Shown: positions 8,521 through 16,941 of the stretch, piece by piece
Layout of the letters: each line of letters opens with the position of its first letter
Numbering within the stretch: position 1 is the first letter of the stretch
DNA from: Allobosea sp. CS1GBMeth4
Lineage (GTDB): Bacteria; Pseudomonadota; Alphaproteobacteria; Rhizobiales; Beijerinckiaceae
Reading direction: 5' to 3'
NCBI RefSeq assembly: GCF_900185715.1
Contig: NZ_FYAS01000030.1
Location: forward strand, 1-64,000
DNA length: 64,000 nucleotides
Made by a program: the position numbers and the translations under genes
Notes under the pieces: generated by a model
Told to the model about the DNA's origin: nothing
The model's input: the letters and a program-made list of their open reading frames with translations, nothing else
Database searches by the model: none

Positions 8521-8640
8521 AAAAACGGCCAGCGCGCGGCCACAGCCGGATCATCATAGCACACATCGGCCGCGAAGCATCGATCGTCGGGCGATCTTGC
8601 GGTGCATCAAAACCGCACGCCGCGGCGCGATAGAGACCGG

Positions 8641-9555
8641 CTATCGTACGATCGGCCGGCGCGGCAGCGCCGCGTCGGCGACCGGGCGGGTCATCATCAG
8701 GAGGTTGCGCGCCAGCGGCGCGAAGGGCTGCCGATCGGCGACGATCAGTCCGATGGTGCGCTGCGCCGTCGGCTCGATCAGCGGCAGCGCCTTGGTGCCG
8801 ATCGGCACGCCGAAGAATTCGAGCAGCTGGATCGAGACGATGCTGGACACGCCCTGGATGCCGGCATGCGAGCAGAGATTGAAGATCGAATTGGTCTCGA
8901 TCGCCGGCCGCGGCGAGCGCCCGATCGAGCGGAAGATGCCGTCGATGATGCGCCGGTTCTGCATGTCGGAGGTCAGCAGGCAGAGCTTGTGCTCGGCCGC
9001 CTCGGCCCAGGTGATCGAATGATAGGCGCCGAACTCGCCATCCTCGCGCGTCAGCAGCACATAGGATTCGAGGTAGATCGGCTTCGAGATCACCCGGTCG
9101 AGCGGCTCGTTGTCGAGATAGGTCAGGCCGACGTCGAGCTCGAAATTGTCGATGCGCTGCTGGATCTCGGCGGAGGTCAGCGAGAGCACCGTCAGCGACA
9201 CGTCCGGGTAGCGCGAGGAGAACGGCGCGGTGATGTGCGCGATCATCGGCAGCGCGGTCGGGATCGCGCCCAGCCGGATACGGCCGCTGACGCCTTCGCG
9301 CAGCTCCGCGATCGATTCCTTCATGAGGTCGGATTCGGCCAGGATGCGCCGGGCATGGGCGAGCACCACCTCGCCTTCCTTGGTCAGGCCCTGGAATCGC
9401 CGGCCGCGCTCGACGATCATCACGCCGAGCTCCTCCTCCAGCTGCACGATCGCGGCCGAGAGTGTCGGCTGCGAGACATGGCAGGCCTCCGCCGCCTTGC
9501 GGAAGTGCTTCTCGCGGGCGAGCGCATCGAGATAGACGAGCTGGCGTATGATCAT
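8641..9555 (-). CDS. fdsR: LysR-family transcriptional regulator, probable regulator of the fds operon
   Basis: A 304-residue LysR protein. The N-terminal winged helix-turn-helix is clear (HFRKAAEACHVSQPTLSAAI, residues about 17-36, then LEEELGV..VERGRRF), and an effector-binding domain follows from about residue 90. It lies directly upstream of fdsGBACD on the same strand, as fdsR-type regulators do in other formate-oxidising bacteria. A LysR box sits between the two. The N terminus is also close to OxyR-type proteins, but the operon context favours a formate regulator. The ATG at 9555 gives the usual length; the symbol rests on position. Confidence 0.8.
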   Translation of the reverse strand: MIIRQLVYLDALAREKHFRKAAEACHVSQPTLSAAIVQLEEELGVMIVERGRRFQGLTKEGEVVLAHARRILAESDLMKESIAELREGVSGRIRLGAIPTALPMIAHITAPFSSRYPDVSLTVLSLTSAEIQQRIDNFELDVGLTYLDNEPLDRVISKPIYLESYVLLTREDGEFGAYHSITWAEAAEHKLCLLTSDMQNRRIIDGIFRSIGRSPRPAIETNSIFNLCSHAGIQGVSSIVSIQLLEFFGVPIGTKALPLIEPTAQRTIGLIVADRQPFAPLARNLLMMTRPVADAALPRRPIVR

Positions 9556-9731
9556 GCGCTGCCTCCCCCGGCGCTTCGGCCGATGCGATCATTGGCATAG
9601 CGGAGGCGGGACGGTTCGCAATCTCCACCGTCGCGTGACGCCGCTCCGCACTCGGCGCCGCGCTCGACAAGACGATCGCAATTCGTGCAGGAACCCGCGA
9701 TAGTGAGTGGCGAGAGGCCTGCTGGCTGACC

Positions 9732-10991
9732 ATGGACGAGAACGCCCTTCTGAGCCGCCTGGCGGTTTCGCTCGCGATCGGCCTGCTCATCGGCCTGGAG
9801 CGCGGCTGGCGCACCCGCACCGAAGAGGACCATCACCGTGCCGCGGGGCTGCGCACCTTCGCGCTCTCCGGATTGCTCGGCGGCGTGACCGGCGCGATCG
9901 CCCAGCAACTCGAATCCGCAAGCGTGGTCGGCCTGGTTTTCCTCGGCTACACCGCGGCGTTCTCGGCCTTCCACTGGCTCGAGGCCCGGGCGGACCGCAA
10001 TTTCAGCGCGACCTCGGTGATCGCCGGCCTGGCGACCTTCCTGCTGGGCACGCTCGCCGTGATCGGCAACCTCGAGGCCGCGATCGCCGGCGCGGTCGCG
10101 ATGGCTCTGCTGCTGGCGCTGCGCGACCAGCTGCACCGCTGGGTCGCCTCGCTGAGCTGGGCCGAGATCCGGTCGGGCCTGACGCTGCTCGCCATGAGCT
10201 TCCTTTTGCTGCCGATCCTGCCGAACCGCTCGGTTGATCCCTGGGACGTCGTCAATCCCTACGTGATCTGGCTGCTGACGATCATGCTCGCCTCGGTCTC
10301 CTTCGTCGGCTATGTCGCCATTCGCGTCTTCGGGGATCGTCTCGGCGTCCTCATGGCTGCCGTCGCCGGCGGCCTCGCCTCCTCGACCGCCACGACCCTG
10401 ACGCTGGCGGGAATGGCGGATCGCCGGCCGGAACTGCGCGCCCTGCTTGCGAGCGGCATCGTCGTGGCCGGTCTGATCATGGTCGTCCGCGTGGTCGCCA
10501 TCACCGCGGCGCTCAATCCGTCGCTCCTGCCCCTGATCCAGTGGCCGTTGCTCTCCGCCGGTGCGGCCCTGGCGACCGGCGCCGCCGCGCTGCTGCTCGA
10601 GAGCCGCGGTGCATCGCAGCAGCCGGAGCTCCGGATCTCCAATCCGCTCGAACTCGCCTCCGCCCTCAGGATGACCGCGCTGATCACCGCGGTCTTGCTG
10701 GCGGCGCGTCTGCTCCAGCGCCATTTCGGCGACGCCGGGGTCTTCGCCATGGCCGGCCTGTCCGGGATCGCGGATGTCGACGCGCTCGTGATCTCGATGG
10801 CGCGGATGGCGAGCGCGGCGATCGAGTCCGCCGTCGCGGCGCAGGCCATCATGCTCGCCGTGGCGGTCAACACGCTGGCGAAGACCGCCATGGCCGCCTG
10901 GGTGGGCGGTGGCGGGCTCGGCCTGCGCGTCGGGGCGGTCAGCGTCCTCGCCATCGCGGCTGGCGCGCTCGCGCTGTTCCGCCTGGGCTGA
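9732..10991 (+). CDS. MgtC/SapB and DUF4010 family membrane protein
   Basis: A 419-residue inner-membrane protein with about eleven hydrophobic segments. The N terminus (LAVSLAIGLLIGLERGWRTR, then AAGLRTFALSGLLGG) has the MgtC/SapB signature of a glycine-rich first helix and an LGxERxxR-like loop. The larger C-terminal part matches DUF4010 (GGLASSTATTLTLA near residue 218, and an aspartate-bearing GIADVDALVISMAR near 347). The biochemical function of this family is unknown; MgtC itself is linked to Mg2+ limitation and to ATP synthase control. It is a single gene convergent with eutC, 10 nt apart. Confidence 0.85.
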   Translation: MDENALLSRLAVSLAIGLLIGLERGWRTRTEEDHHRAAGLRTFALSGLLGGVTGAIAQQLESASVVGLVFLGYTAAFSAFHWLEARADRNFSATSVIAGLATFLLGTLAVIGNLEAAIAGAVAMALLLALRDQLHRWVASLSWAEIRSGLTLLAMSFLLLPILPNRSVDPWDVVNPYVIWLLTIMLASVSFVGYVAIRVFGDRLGVLMAAVAGGLASSTATTLTLAGMADRRPELRALLASGIVVAGLIMVVRVVAITAALNPSLLPLIQWPLLSAGAALATGAAALLLESRGASQQPELRISNPLELASALRMTALITAVLLAARLLQRHFGDAGVFAMAGLSGIADVDALVISMARMASAAIESAVAAQAIMLAVAVNTLAKTAMAAWVGGGGLGLRVGAVSVLAIAAGALALFRLG

Positions 10992-11000
10992 ACGCGCCTT

Positions 11001-11765
11001 TCAGCCGCGGCCCGGCTCGGCGATGGCCGGTGTCGCGCCGCTCTCGTCCTTGAGCGCGACGCCGGTCATCTGCCGCGCGAAGGCCGCGCGGATCAGCCAG
11101 AGCGCGCCGGCCGCCGCCTGGTCGTGGCTCAGCCCGGCCGCATGGATGTTGGAGATGCAGTTGCGCTCGCCGTCGCTCCGGCCCGGCCGCGGCGCATAGG
11201 TCAGGTACAGGCCGAGGCTGTCGGGCGAGGACAGGCCCGGCCGCTCGCCGATCAGGACGAGGGCGAGCCGCGCCTGCAGCAGCGCGCCGATCTCGTCGCC
11301 GAGCGCGACGCGCGCCTGCTCGGCGATGGCGACCGGCCCGATCCGCCAGCCCGCTTGGCGCACCGGCGGCAGCAGCGCGGCGACGACCTTGGCGGCATGC
11401 GCCGTGACGGCCCGCGCCGAGAGCCCGTCGGCCACGATCAGGGCGAGATCGACCGGCCCTGCGCCGCTGCCCGTCAGCCTCTCGCGGCCGGCATCGGCGA
11501 GCGTGCGGCCGAGGTCCGGCCGCAGCAGATAGGAATCGCGGCCGGCGGCACGGCTCGAGACCCTGACGGTGGCGAGCCCCAGGGCCGCGAGGCCGCGCTC
11601 CAGCCCGTCCGCGTCGAGGCTTGCATGGACGGCATCGCGCGCCTGCGCATGGGCGAGCGAAAAGCGCAGCGTCTCCCGCGTCGGCAGGCCCGCGCCGCTG
11701 CGGCCGAGGCGAAGGCGCGCCGGCGTCGACTGCGCCAATCGCCGCCAGAGATCGGGCTCGCTCAT
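11001..11765 (-). CDS. eutC: Ethanolamine ammonia-lyase small subunit
   Basis: A 254-residue light chain of the adenosylcobalamin-dependent ethanolamine ammonia-lyase, which cleaves ethanolamine to acetaldehyde and ammonia. Family landmarks are TPARLRLGRSGAGLPT near the N terminus, FSLAHAQARDAVH near residue 40, the central LIVADGLSARAV, and ERPGLSSPDSLGLYLTY, which helps to bind cobalamin. GERNCISNIH near residue 210 is also typical. The start at 11765 overlaps the stop of eutB by 4 nt; the longer frame upstream is a shadow of eutB. No microcompartment or reactivase (eutA) gene is present nearby. Confidence 0.94.
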   Translation of the reverse strand: MSEPDLWRRLAQSTPARLRLGRSGAGLPTRETLRFSLAHAQARDAVHASLDADGLERGLAALGLATVRVSSRAAGRDSYLLRPDLGRTLADAGRERLTGSGAGPVDLALIVADGLSARAVTAHAAKVVAALLPPVRQAGWRIGPVAIAEQARVALGDEIGALLQARLALVLIGERPGLSSPDSLGLYLTYAPRPGRSDGERNCISNIHAAGLSHDQAAAGALWLIRAAFARQMTGVALKDESGATPAIAEPGRG

Positions 11766-13150
11766 GCCGCCAGCTCCGCCAGCGAGGCGAGCAGGCGCCC
11801 CTCTCCGGGCTTTGCCGCCAATCGCCCGTCCGCCTCGGTCAGGCCGTGGGCCGCGAGCCACGCCTCGAACTCCGGTGCCCGCTTCAGGCCGAGCAGGTCG
11901 CGGATGTAGAGCTGGTCGTGGAAGGAGGTCGACTGATAGTTCAGCATCACGTCGTCGGCCCCCGGCACGCCCATGACGTAGGTCACGCCGGCCGCGCCGA
12001 GCAGCGTCAGCAGCGCATCCATATCGTCCTGATCGGCCTCGGCATGGTTGGTGTAGCAGACGTCGCATCCCATCGGCAGGCCCATCAGCTTGCCGCAGAA
12101 ATGATCCTCCAGCCCGGCCCGCGTGATCTGCTTGCCGTCGTACAGGTATTCCGGGCCGATGAAGCCGACGACCGTGTTGACCAGCAGCGGGTCGAAGGCG
12201 CGGCAGACCGCATAGGCCCGCGCCTCCAGCGTCTGCTGGTCGACGCCGTGATGGGCTTCGGCCGAAAGCGCCGAGCCCTGGCCGGTCTCGAAATACATCA
12301 GGTTGGCGCCGAGCGTGCCGCGCTTCAGCGAACGGCCCGCCTCATGGCCTTCGCGCAGCACCGCAAGGTCGATGCCGAAGGAGCGGTTGGCCGCTTCCGT
12401 CCCGGCCACCGACTGGAAGACGAGATCGACCGGCGCGCCGCGCCCGATCAGCTCGATCGAGGAGGTGACGTGGGTGAGGACGCAGCCCTGGGTCGGGATC
12501 TCCAGGCGCGTGATCAATTCGTCGAGCAGCTTCAGCAGGTCGCCGAGGACGGCGAGATTGTCCGAGACCGGATTGATGCCGATGACCGCGTCGCCGCAGC
12601 CGAACGCCAGCCCCTCGCACATGCTGGCGAGGATGCCGCGTGGATCATCCGAGGGATGGTTCGGCTGAAGCCGCACCGCCATGGTCCCCGGCAGGCCGAT
12701 CGTGTTGCGGAAGCGGGTCACGACCCGGCATTTGCGCGCGACCGCGATCAGGTCCTGCAGGCGCATGATCTTGCAGACCGCCGCCGCCATCTCGGGCGTG
12801 ATCCCGGGGGCCAGCCGCGCCAGCGCGGAGGTCGTCGCCTCGTCCGACAGCAGCCAGTCGCGGAAGTCGCCGACGGTGAGGCTGGCGACCGGCGCGAAAG
12901 CCGCCCGGTCATGGCTGTCGAGGATCAGCCGCGTCACCTCGTCGGCCTCGTAAGGGACGAGGGCCTCGGCCAGGAAGGTCGAGAGCGGCAGCTCGGCCAG
13001 CGCCATGCGCGCCGCGACGGCCTCCTCGGCCGAGCCGGCGGCGAGCCCGGCCAGCCGGTCGCCCGAGCGCGCCGGCGTCGCCTTCGCCATCAGCTCGCGC
13101 AGATCCTCGAAGACATGGGTCTGCCGTCCGATGATGTGTCGATAGGCCAT
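11762..13150 (-). CDS. eutB: Ethanolamine ammonia-lyase large subunit
   Basis: A 462-residue TIM-barrel heavy chain that binds ethanolamine and carries out the radical deamination with the small subunit. Conserved stretches include NTIGLPGTMAVRLQPNHPSD (about 198-217), GDAVIGINPVSD, LKRGTLGANLMYFETGQGSA and GQ-type C-terminal segments. The start is put at MAYRHIIG (13150) because family alignments begin there; an in-frame extension upstream has no recognisable content. It is translationally coupled to eutC. Nearby regulatory or permease genes are absent, so how the pair is induced cannot be read from this window. Confidence 0.94.
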   Translation of the reverse strand: MAYRHIIGRQTHVFEDLRELMAKATPARSGDRLAGLAAGSAEEAVAARMALAELPLSTFLAEALVPYEADEVTRLILDSHDRAAFAPVASLTVGDFRDWLLSDEATTSALARLAPGITPEMAAAVCKIMRLQDLIAVARKCRVVTRFRNTIGLPGTMAVRLQPNHPSDDPRGILASMCEGLAFGCGDAVIGINPVSDNLAVLGDLLKLLDELITRLEIPTQGCVLTHVTSSIELIGRGAPVDLVFQSVAGTEAANRSFGIDLAVLREGHEAGRSLKRGTLGANLMYFETGQGSALSAEAHHGVDQQTLEARAYAVCRAFDPLLVNTVVGFIGPEYLYDGKQITRAGLEDHFCGKLMGLPMGCDVCYTNHAEADQDDMDALLTLLGAAGVTYVMGVPGADDVMLNYQSTSFHDQLYIRDLLGLKRAPEFEAWLAAHGLTEADGRLAAKPGEGRLLASLAELAA

Positions 13151-13279
13151 CGTCGCTTCCATTCGCCGCAGCCCGCCGCAAGCGGATCGCATCCGGCGCA
13201 GGCCTGCCGACGCTGCCACCGCTCTGCGGGCTCGCGCAACCCTGCTGCTGCCGGGAGGCTGCGCCGGCGGCGGGCTTCG

Positions 13280-13293
13280 GTACGCGGCCGCAC
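13280..13293. promoter_or_regulatory. GTACG-N4-CGTAC-type palindrome, site 1 (one mismatch)
   Basis: GTACGCGGCCGCAC matches the GTACG-N4-CGTAC pattern seen at 15521, 18473 and (one mismatch) 28352, with one mismatch in the right arm. It lies in the 223-bp divergent region between eutB and the small gene at 13374, 80 nt before that gene and 130 nt before eutB. The binding protein is unknown. Nothing else was recognised in 13151-13373. Confidence 0.35.
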
Positions 13294-13373
13294 CGTTCGG
13301 ACGAGGCCGGCAACCGCGGCTGCGGGCGCAGGTTATCGGGCCGGGCACTCGGCCCCCCTCGCGAGCCACACCG

Positions 13374-13628
13374 ATGCTCCAGACACCGACGCCGCTCTAT
13401 CGCCACAGGCTTTCGGCCTGCCATCCCCCGACCGGCAAGATGCTGGCGCGGCAGCTGGAGACGGATTTCGCGGGAGTGCCGTTCCAGCGCGAGCTCGCGC
13501 GCCTCTCCGGGCGCAGCGAAGCCTCCGTCGCCTGGCTGCTTCAGCAGGACATCGTCGTTCCCGCCAGCCTGCTCTGCGCCGCGCTGGCGTTCCAGAGCGC
13601 GATGGACGCGGAACGCCATGACCCCTGA
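13374..13628 (+). CDS. Small hypothetical protein sharing a domain with the 17458-18402 protein
   Basis: An 84-residue frame with no family that I recognise. Residues 32-75 (LARLSGRSEASVAWLLQQD then PASLLCAA) resemble residues 78-122 of the protein at 17458-18402 in the pattern LxGxxxxxVxWxLQxDxxxPxxLLxAA, which supports a real protein. It could be a short helical DNA- or protein-binding module. The ATG at 13374 has only a weak ribosome-binding site, and an internal ATG at codon 23 is an alternative start. The stop overlaps the start of the ClpP-like gene by 11 nt, so the two are probably cotranscribed. Confidence 0.5.
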   Translation: MLQTPTPLYRHRLSACHPPTGKMLARQLETDFAGVPFQRELARLSGRSEASVAWLLQQDIVVPASLLCAALAFQSAMDAERHDP

Positions 13629-14178
13629 GAGGCCCGCCGTCGCCCACCCGAACATCCGGCTTGTCGGCGCGATCACCGATGACACCGTCCGCGACTTCTT
13701 GGCTCAGCTGGACCGTGCGCAGGAGAGCGGCGGCCCGATCGTGCTCGAGCTCACGACCCAGGGAGGTGACGCCGATGCCGCGCGCCGCATCGCCCTGGAA
13801 ATCCGGCTGTGCCGCTCCTGGCTGGGATTGCAGACGAGGTTCATCGGCAAGACGGCGGTCATGTCGGCCGGCATCACCATCATGGCCGCGTTTCCGGTCG
13901 CCGATCGCTTTCTGACGGCCGACGCGCTCCTGCTGGTCCACGAGCGCCGGATCGCCCGGCCGGTCGAATTGAACGGGCCGATCCGCGCCAACATCCAGAT
14001 CGTCCGGGAGGTGCTGGCAGAACTGGAAACGGCGCAGACCCTGGAGCGCGACGGCTTCGCGGAGCTGGTGCAAGGCAGCCAGCTGAGCCTGGCGGAGCTG
14101 CAGGAACGTGCGCGCTTCAACTACTATCTCGGCGCGAGCGAGGCCCTGAGCCGAGGCCTGATCGCGGCGATCGTCTGA
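13618..14178 (+). CDS. ClpP/crotonase-fold protein, possible serine peptidase
   Basis: A 186-residue protein with the ClpP-like fold: IRLVGAITDDTV at the start, VLELTTQGGDADAARRIALE (oxyanion-strand and helix region, about 47-66), then VMSAGITIMA (81-90) and LLLVHERRI (105-113). The MSAG serine (S83) lies where ClpP-related serine dehydrogenase proteinases and SppA-like enzymes carry their nucleophile, and H108 fits the catalytic histidine. The usual ClpP GxxAxSMG wording is absent. It is shorter than housekeeping ClpP and has no ClpX or ClpA partner here. A non-housekeeping peptidase role is inferred. The GGAGAG-like spacing upstream is weak; coupling to the 13374 gene probably drives translation. 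Confidence 0.7.
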   Translation: MTPERPAVAHPNIRLVGAITDDTVRDFLAQLDRAQESGGPIVLELTTQGGDADAARRIALEIRLCRSWLGLQTRFIGKTAVMSAGITIMAAFPVADRFLTADALLLVHERRIARPVELNGPIRANIQIVREVLAELETAQTLERDGFAELVQGSQLSLAELQERARFNYYLGASEALSRGLIAAIV

Positions 14179-14214
14179 GCAGAGGCAACGGAACACCAGC
14201 CGAGGAGTGCGGAA

Positions 14215-14472
14215 ATGGTCGAACTGCGGAATGCCATGTCGGGCGACGGGCGGGAGAATGCCGGCATGCGGCCGCTCGCCGAAGAGGGGGGTCAATCCCG
14301 GGACACGCTGAAGGAGTTCGGCGTCGATACCGACCGCATGGTCGAGGCGGCGAGCGAGAGCGCGAGAACCCTCCAGGACATGCTGGCCGACGAGGTCCGG
14401 GCCCGGCCGCTGCGGGCCTTGGGCTGGGCCGCGGCGATCGGGCTCGTCGTCGGCGTCATCGCCGCTCGGTGA
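14215..14472 (+). CDS. DUF883/ElaB-YqjD-like small membrane-anchored protein
   Basis: An 85-residue protein with an amphipathic helical N-terminal half (ESARTLQDMLADEVRARPLR) and one C-terminal membrane segment, ALGWAAAIGLVVGVIAAR. This matches the DUF883 layout, in which E. coli YqjD and ElaB anchor to the inner membrane and bind ribosomes in stationary phase. A GAGGAG ribosome-binding site precedes the ATG at 14215. It follows the ClpP-like gene by 36 nt on the same strand, so the three genes probably form one stress-type unit. The ribosome-binding role here is inferred from the family. Confidence 0.75.
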   Translation: MVELRNAMSGDGRENAGMRPLAEEGGQSRDTLKEFGVDTDRMVEAASESARTLQDMLADEVRARPLRALGWAAAIGLVVGVIAAR

Positions 14473-14488
14473 GCGCCGCCCGGAGCCG

Positions 14489-15442
14489 TCATGTCGCCGT
14501 CTGGACGGCCGCGGAGGCCCGCCGCGCCCGCCAGCTCGCCGAGGTCTGCGGCTTGACGAAGACCGAGGCGATATCGGAACGGCCCTGGCGGAGCGTTCGC
14601 TCGATCCGCTCGACGCAGGCCTCGATGTCGGCGGTCGAGCGGTCGTCCCTGAATTCGAGGCTCAGCGCGACCACGATCTGATCGGGGCCGAGATGGACCG
14701 TGGTCAGGCCGTTGACGCGCTCGACATCGGGCTCGCCGCGGGCCGCGGCGAGTATCTCCGCCTGGACATGGGGCAGTGCGGCCTCGCCCATGAGCAGCGC
14801 CTTGCTCTCGCGCGCCAGGACGATCGCGGTCAGGGCCAGGATCGTGCCGATCAGCAGCGAGGCGACGCCGTCGAGCTCCGGGCGGCCGAAATAGGCCGCC
14901 GCCGTGATGCCGACGAAGGCGATGAGCAGGCCGAGCAGGGCGGCGGTGTCCTCGAACAGCACGGTGAAGACACTGGGGTCCTTGCTCTGCCGCACTGCGG
15001 CGTAATAGCCGAGCGAGCCCTTGGCCGCGCGGAACTCCTTCAGCGCGATCCGCCAAGTATAGCCCTCGAACAGCAGCGAGACGCCGAGGACGACATAATT
15101 CGCGGTCAGATCGCTCGCATGCCTCGGCGCGAGGATGTGCGACACACCTTCATAGAACGAGACGCCGGCGCCCACGGCGAACACCAGCAGCGCGACGACG
15201 AAGCTCCAGAAATAGAGTTCGCGCCCATAGCCGAACGGATGCGCCAGATCGGGCGGCCGGGCGGCCCGCCGCAGGCCATGGAGCAGGAGCAGGCCGTTGC
15301 CGGTGTCGACCAGCGAATGGACGCCCTCCGACAGCATCGCAGAGCTGCCGGTCCAGGCTGCGGCGGCGAATTTGCTCGCGGCGATCAGGAGATTGCCGGC
15401 GATCGCCGCGTAGATGACTTTCCTCGAGCCAGAATGTGCCAT
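14489..15442 (-). CDS. Cation diffusion facilitator family metal exporter
   Basis: A 317-residue inner-membrane metal:proton antiporter of the CDF family. Visible landmarks are AMLSEGVHSLVDTGNGLLL (TM2 metal site, HxxxD), HPFGYGRELYFWSF after the loop, and a second HxxxD-like site region in TM5; the cytoplasmic C-terminal domain (LTTVHLGPDQIVVALSLEF) is present. The start MAHSGSRK at 15442 is chosen because a GAGCGGGGACGAG stretch precedes it; the longer frame upstream has no CDF similarity. The likely substrate is Zn2+, Fe2+ or Mn2+ and cannot be assigned. An EcfG-type promoter and a palindromic operator lie upstream. Confidence 0.88.
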   Translation of the reverse strand: MAHSGSRKVIYAAIAGNLLIAASKFAAAAWTGSSAMLSEGVHSLVDTGNGLLLLHGLRRAARPPDLAHPFGYGRELYFWSFVVALLVFAVGAGVSFYEGVSHILAPRHASDLTANYVVLGVSLLFEGYTWRIALKEFRAAKGSLGYYAAVRQSKDPSVFTVLFEDTAALLGLLIAFVGITAAAYFGRPELDGVASLLIGTILALTAIVLARESKALLMGEAALPHVQAEILAAARGEPDVERVNGLTTVHLGPDQIVVALSLEFRDDRSTADIEACVERIERTLRQGRSDIASVFVKPQTSASWRARRASAAVQTAT

Positions 15443-15463
15443 CTCGTCCCCGCTCTCGCTGGC

Positions 15464-15488
15464 AACGAGCCGACGCGGCGAGGGTTCC
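15464..15488 (-). promoter_or_regulatory. EcfG-type (general stress sigma factor) promoter for the CDF gene
   Basis: On the minus strand GGAAC (complement of 15484-15488) is followed after exactly 16 nt by CGTT (complement of 15464-15467). This matches the alphaproteobacterial EcfG consensus GGAAC-N16/17-CGTT. The -10 element lies 22 nt before the CDF start codon, a short but plausible leader. It predicts induction of the exporter in the general stress response. Confidence 0.5.
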
Positions 15489-15519
15489 GCGCATGGGCGT
15501 GCTCGGTCGCGCCGCATCG

Positions 15520-15535
15520 TGTACGCTGGCGTACA
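15520..15535. promoter_or_regulatory. GTACG-N4-CGTAC palindrome, site 2 (perfect)
   Basis: TGTACGCTGGCGTACA is a perfect inverted repeat with 7-bp arms. It lies in the divergent region between the CDF exporter (78 nt from its start) and the SDR gene at 15649 (114 nt). It is the best copy of a motif that recurs at 18473 and, with one mismatch each, at 13280 and 28352. The cognate regulator is unknown. Confidence 0.5.
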
Positions 15536-15648
15536 TTCTGGGCGGCCGTTCCGGCCGGTGCGATCCCTTTGCCTCCGCGGATCGTTGACTCGTCGGAGCG
15601 CGCCCGTCCGACCGGAGCCTTCCCCCGTGCTCCCGGAGTGGCCGAGCA

Positions 15649-16941
15649 ATGGCACGATTCCTCGTCATCGGTGCGACCGGGCTGATCGGCTCCCGGATCG
15701 CGGCCGACCTCGCCGGCGCCGGACACCGGGTCGTCGGTGCGGCGCGCGAGATCGGCAGGGCCGCGCGCCGCATTCCCGCCATCGACTGGGTGCGACTGGA
15801 TCTGGCGACATCGCGCACCGAGGATTGGGCGCGGCTGCTCCCCGGGATCGATGCCGTCGTGAATTGCGCCGGAGCGCTGCAGAACGGGCCGGCGGATCGG
15901 CTGGAGGAGACCCATCATCAGGGCCCGCGCAGCCTCTTCGCCGCCTGCCGCGCCGCAGGCGTGCGGCGCATCGTCCATGTCTCGGCGATCGGCGTCGACC
16001 GGGCCACTCCGACCGAATTTTCACGCACGAAGCTCGCCGGCGACGAGGCGCTGATGGCGAGCGGACTGGACTGGGTCATTCTCCGCCCGTCCGTGGTGCT
16101 CGGCGACGCCGCCTATGGCGCCAGCGCGCTGATCCGCGGGCTCGCCGCTCTGCCCGTCGTGCCGGTGATGCCAGGCACCGCGCCGCTTCAGCCGGTCACG
16201 CTCGACGATGTCGCGGCGACGGCGATCCGCTTTCTCGATCCCGGTGCCCCCAGCCATGTCGTGCTCGAACTGGCCGGCCCGGAGACGATGAGCTTCACCG
16301 AGCTGGTGCGGCGTTACCGCAGCTGGCTCGGCTTGGCTCCCGCCATCGAGCTCCGCCTGCCGGCATGGCTCGCGCGTGCCCTGTATCGGCTCGGCGACTT
16401 TGCCGCACGGCTCGGCTGGCGCCCGGCGGTCCGCACCACGGCGCAGCGCGAAATCGCGCGCGGCGCCGTCGGCGACCCCTCGGAATGGCGCCGCCTGAGC
16501 GGCATTGCGCCGAAACCGCCGACGGAGGTCCTCGCGCGGCGCCCGGCTTCGGTGCAGGAGATCTGGTTCGCCCGCCTCTATCTTCTGAAGCCCCTCGTCA
16601 TCGCCAGCCTCGCGCTCTTCTGGATCGGCTCCGGCATCGCCTCGCTCGGACCCGGCTACGAGAGAGGACGGGCGCTGCTGGCGCCCGGGCTGAGCGACGC
16701 CGTCATTCCCGTCGTGATCGTCGCCGGAGGCATCGCCGATCTGCTCATCGGCATCGGCATCGCCTTGCGACGAACTGCCCGCCCCGCCCTGGTCGCGGGC
16801 ATCGTGGTCTCGCTGCTCTACGCTGCGGCGGGGACGCTGTTCACGCCCTCGCTCTGGCTCGACCCGCTGGCGCCGCTGCTCAAGATCGCGCCGGTCGTGG
16901 CGCTGCTTCTGGTCGCGCTGGCGACGCTGGAGGATCGCTGA
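15649..16941 (+). CDS. SDR/NmrA-like NAD(P)-binding protein fused to a DoxX-like membrane domain
   Basis: A 430-residue fusion. Residues 1 to about 290 are an atypical short-chain dehydrogenase/NmrA-like Rossmann domain: FLVIGATGLIGSRIAADL (4-21), VNCAGALQNGP near 73, and RIVHVSAIGVDRATPTEFSR with the extended-SDR serine. Residues from about 305 to 430 contain four hydrophobic helices of the DoxX-like type (VIASLALFWIGSGIASL onward). Such fusions are often annotated as NAD-dependent epimerase/DoxX-like; the substrate is unknown, with a quinone-linked or membrane redox role possible. The stop overlaps the start of the next gene (TGATG), so the two are coupled. Confidence 0.8.
   Translation: MARFLVIGATGLIGSRIAADLAGAGHRVVGAAREIGRAARRIPAIDWVRLDLATSRTEDWARLLPGIDAVVNCAGALQNGPADRLEETHHQGPRSLFAACRAAGVRRIVHVSAIGVDRATPTEFSRTKLAGDEALMASGLDWVILRPSVVLGDAAYGASALIRGLAALPVVPVMPGTAPLQPVTLDDVAATAIRFLDPGAPSHVVLELAGPETMSFTELVRRYRSWLGLAPAIELRLPAWLARALYRLGDFAARLGWRPAVRTTAQREIARGAVGDPSEWRRLSGIAPKPPTEVLARRPASVQEIWFARLYLLKPLVIASLALFWIGSGIASLGPGYERGRALLAPGLSDAVIPVVIVAGGIADLLIGIGIALRRTARPALVAGIVVSLLYAAAGTLFTPSLWLDPLAPLLKIAPVVALLLVALATLEDR

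Noticed and set aside
6225..8564. A 779-codon version of FdsB starting at 8564
   Set aside because: Codons before 7946 are antisense-like shadow of fdsG in another frame; the 4-nt overlap start gives a normal FdsB N terminus.
13151..13369. N-terminal extension of EutB
   Set aside because: The extra 73 codons have no family similarity, and EutB proteins begin at the MAYRHIIG-type sequence.
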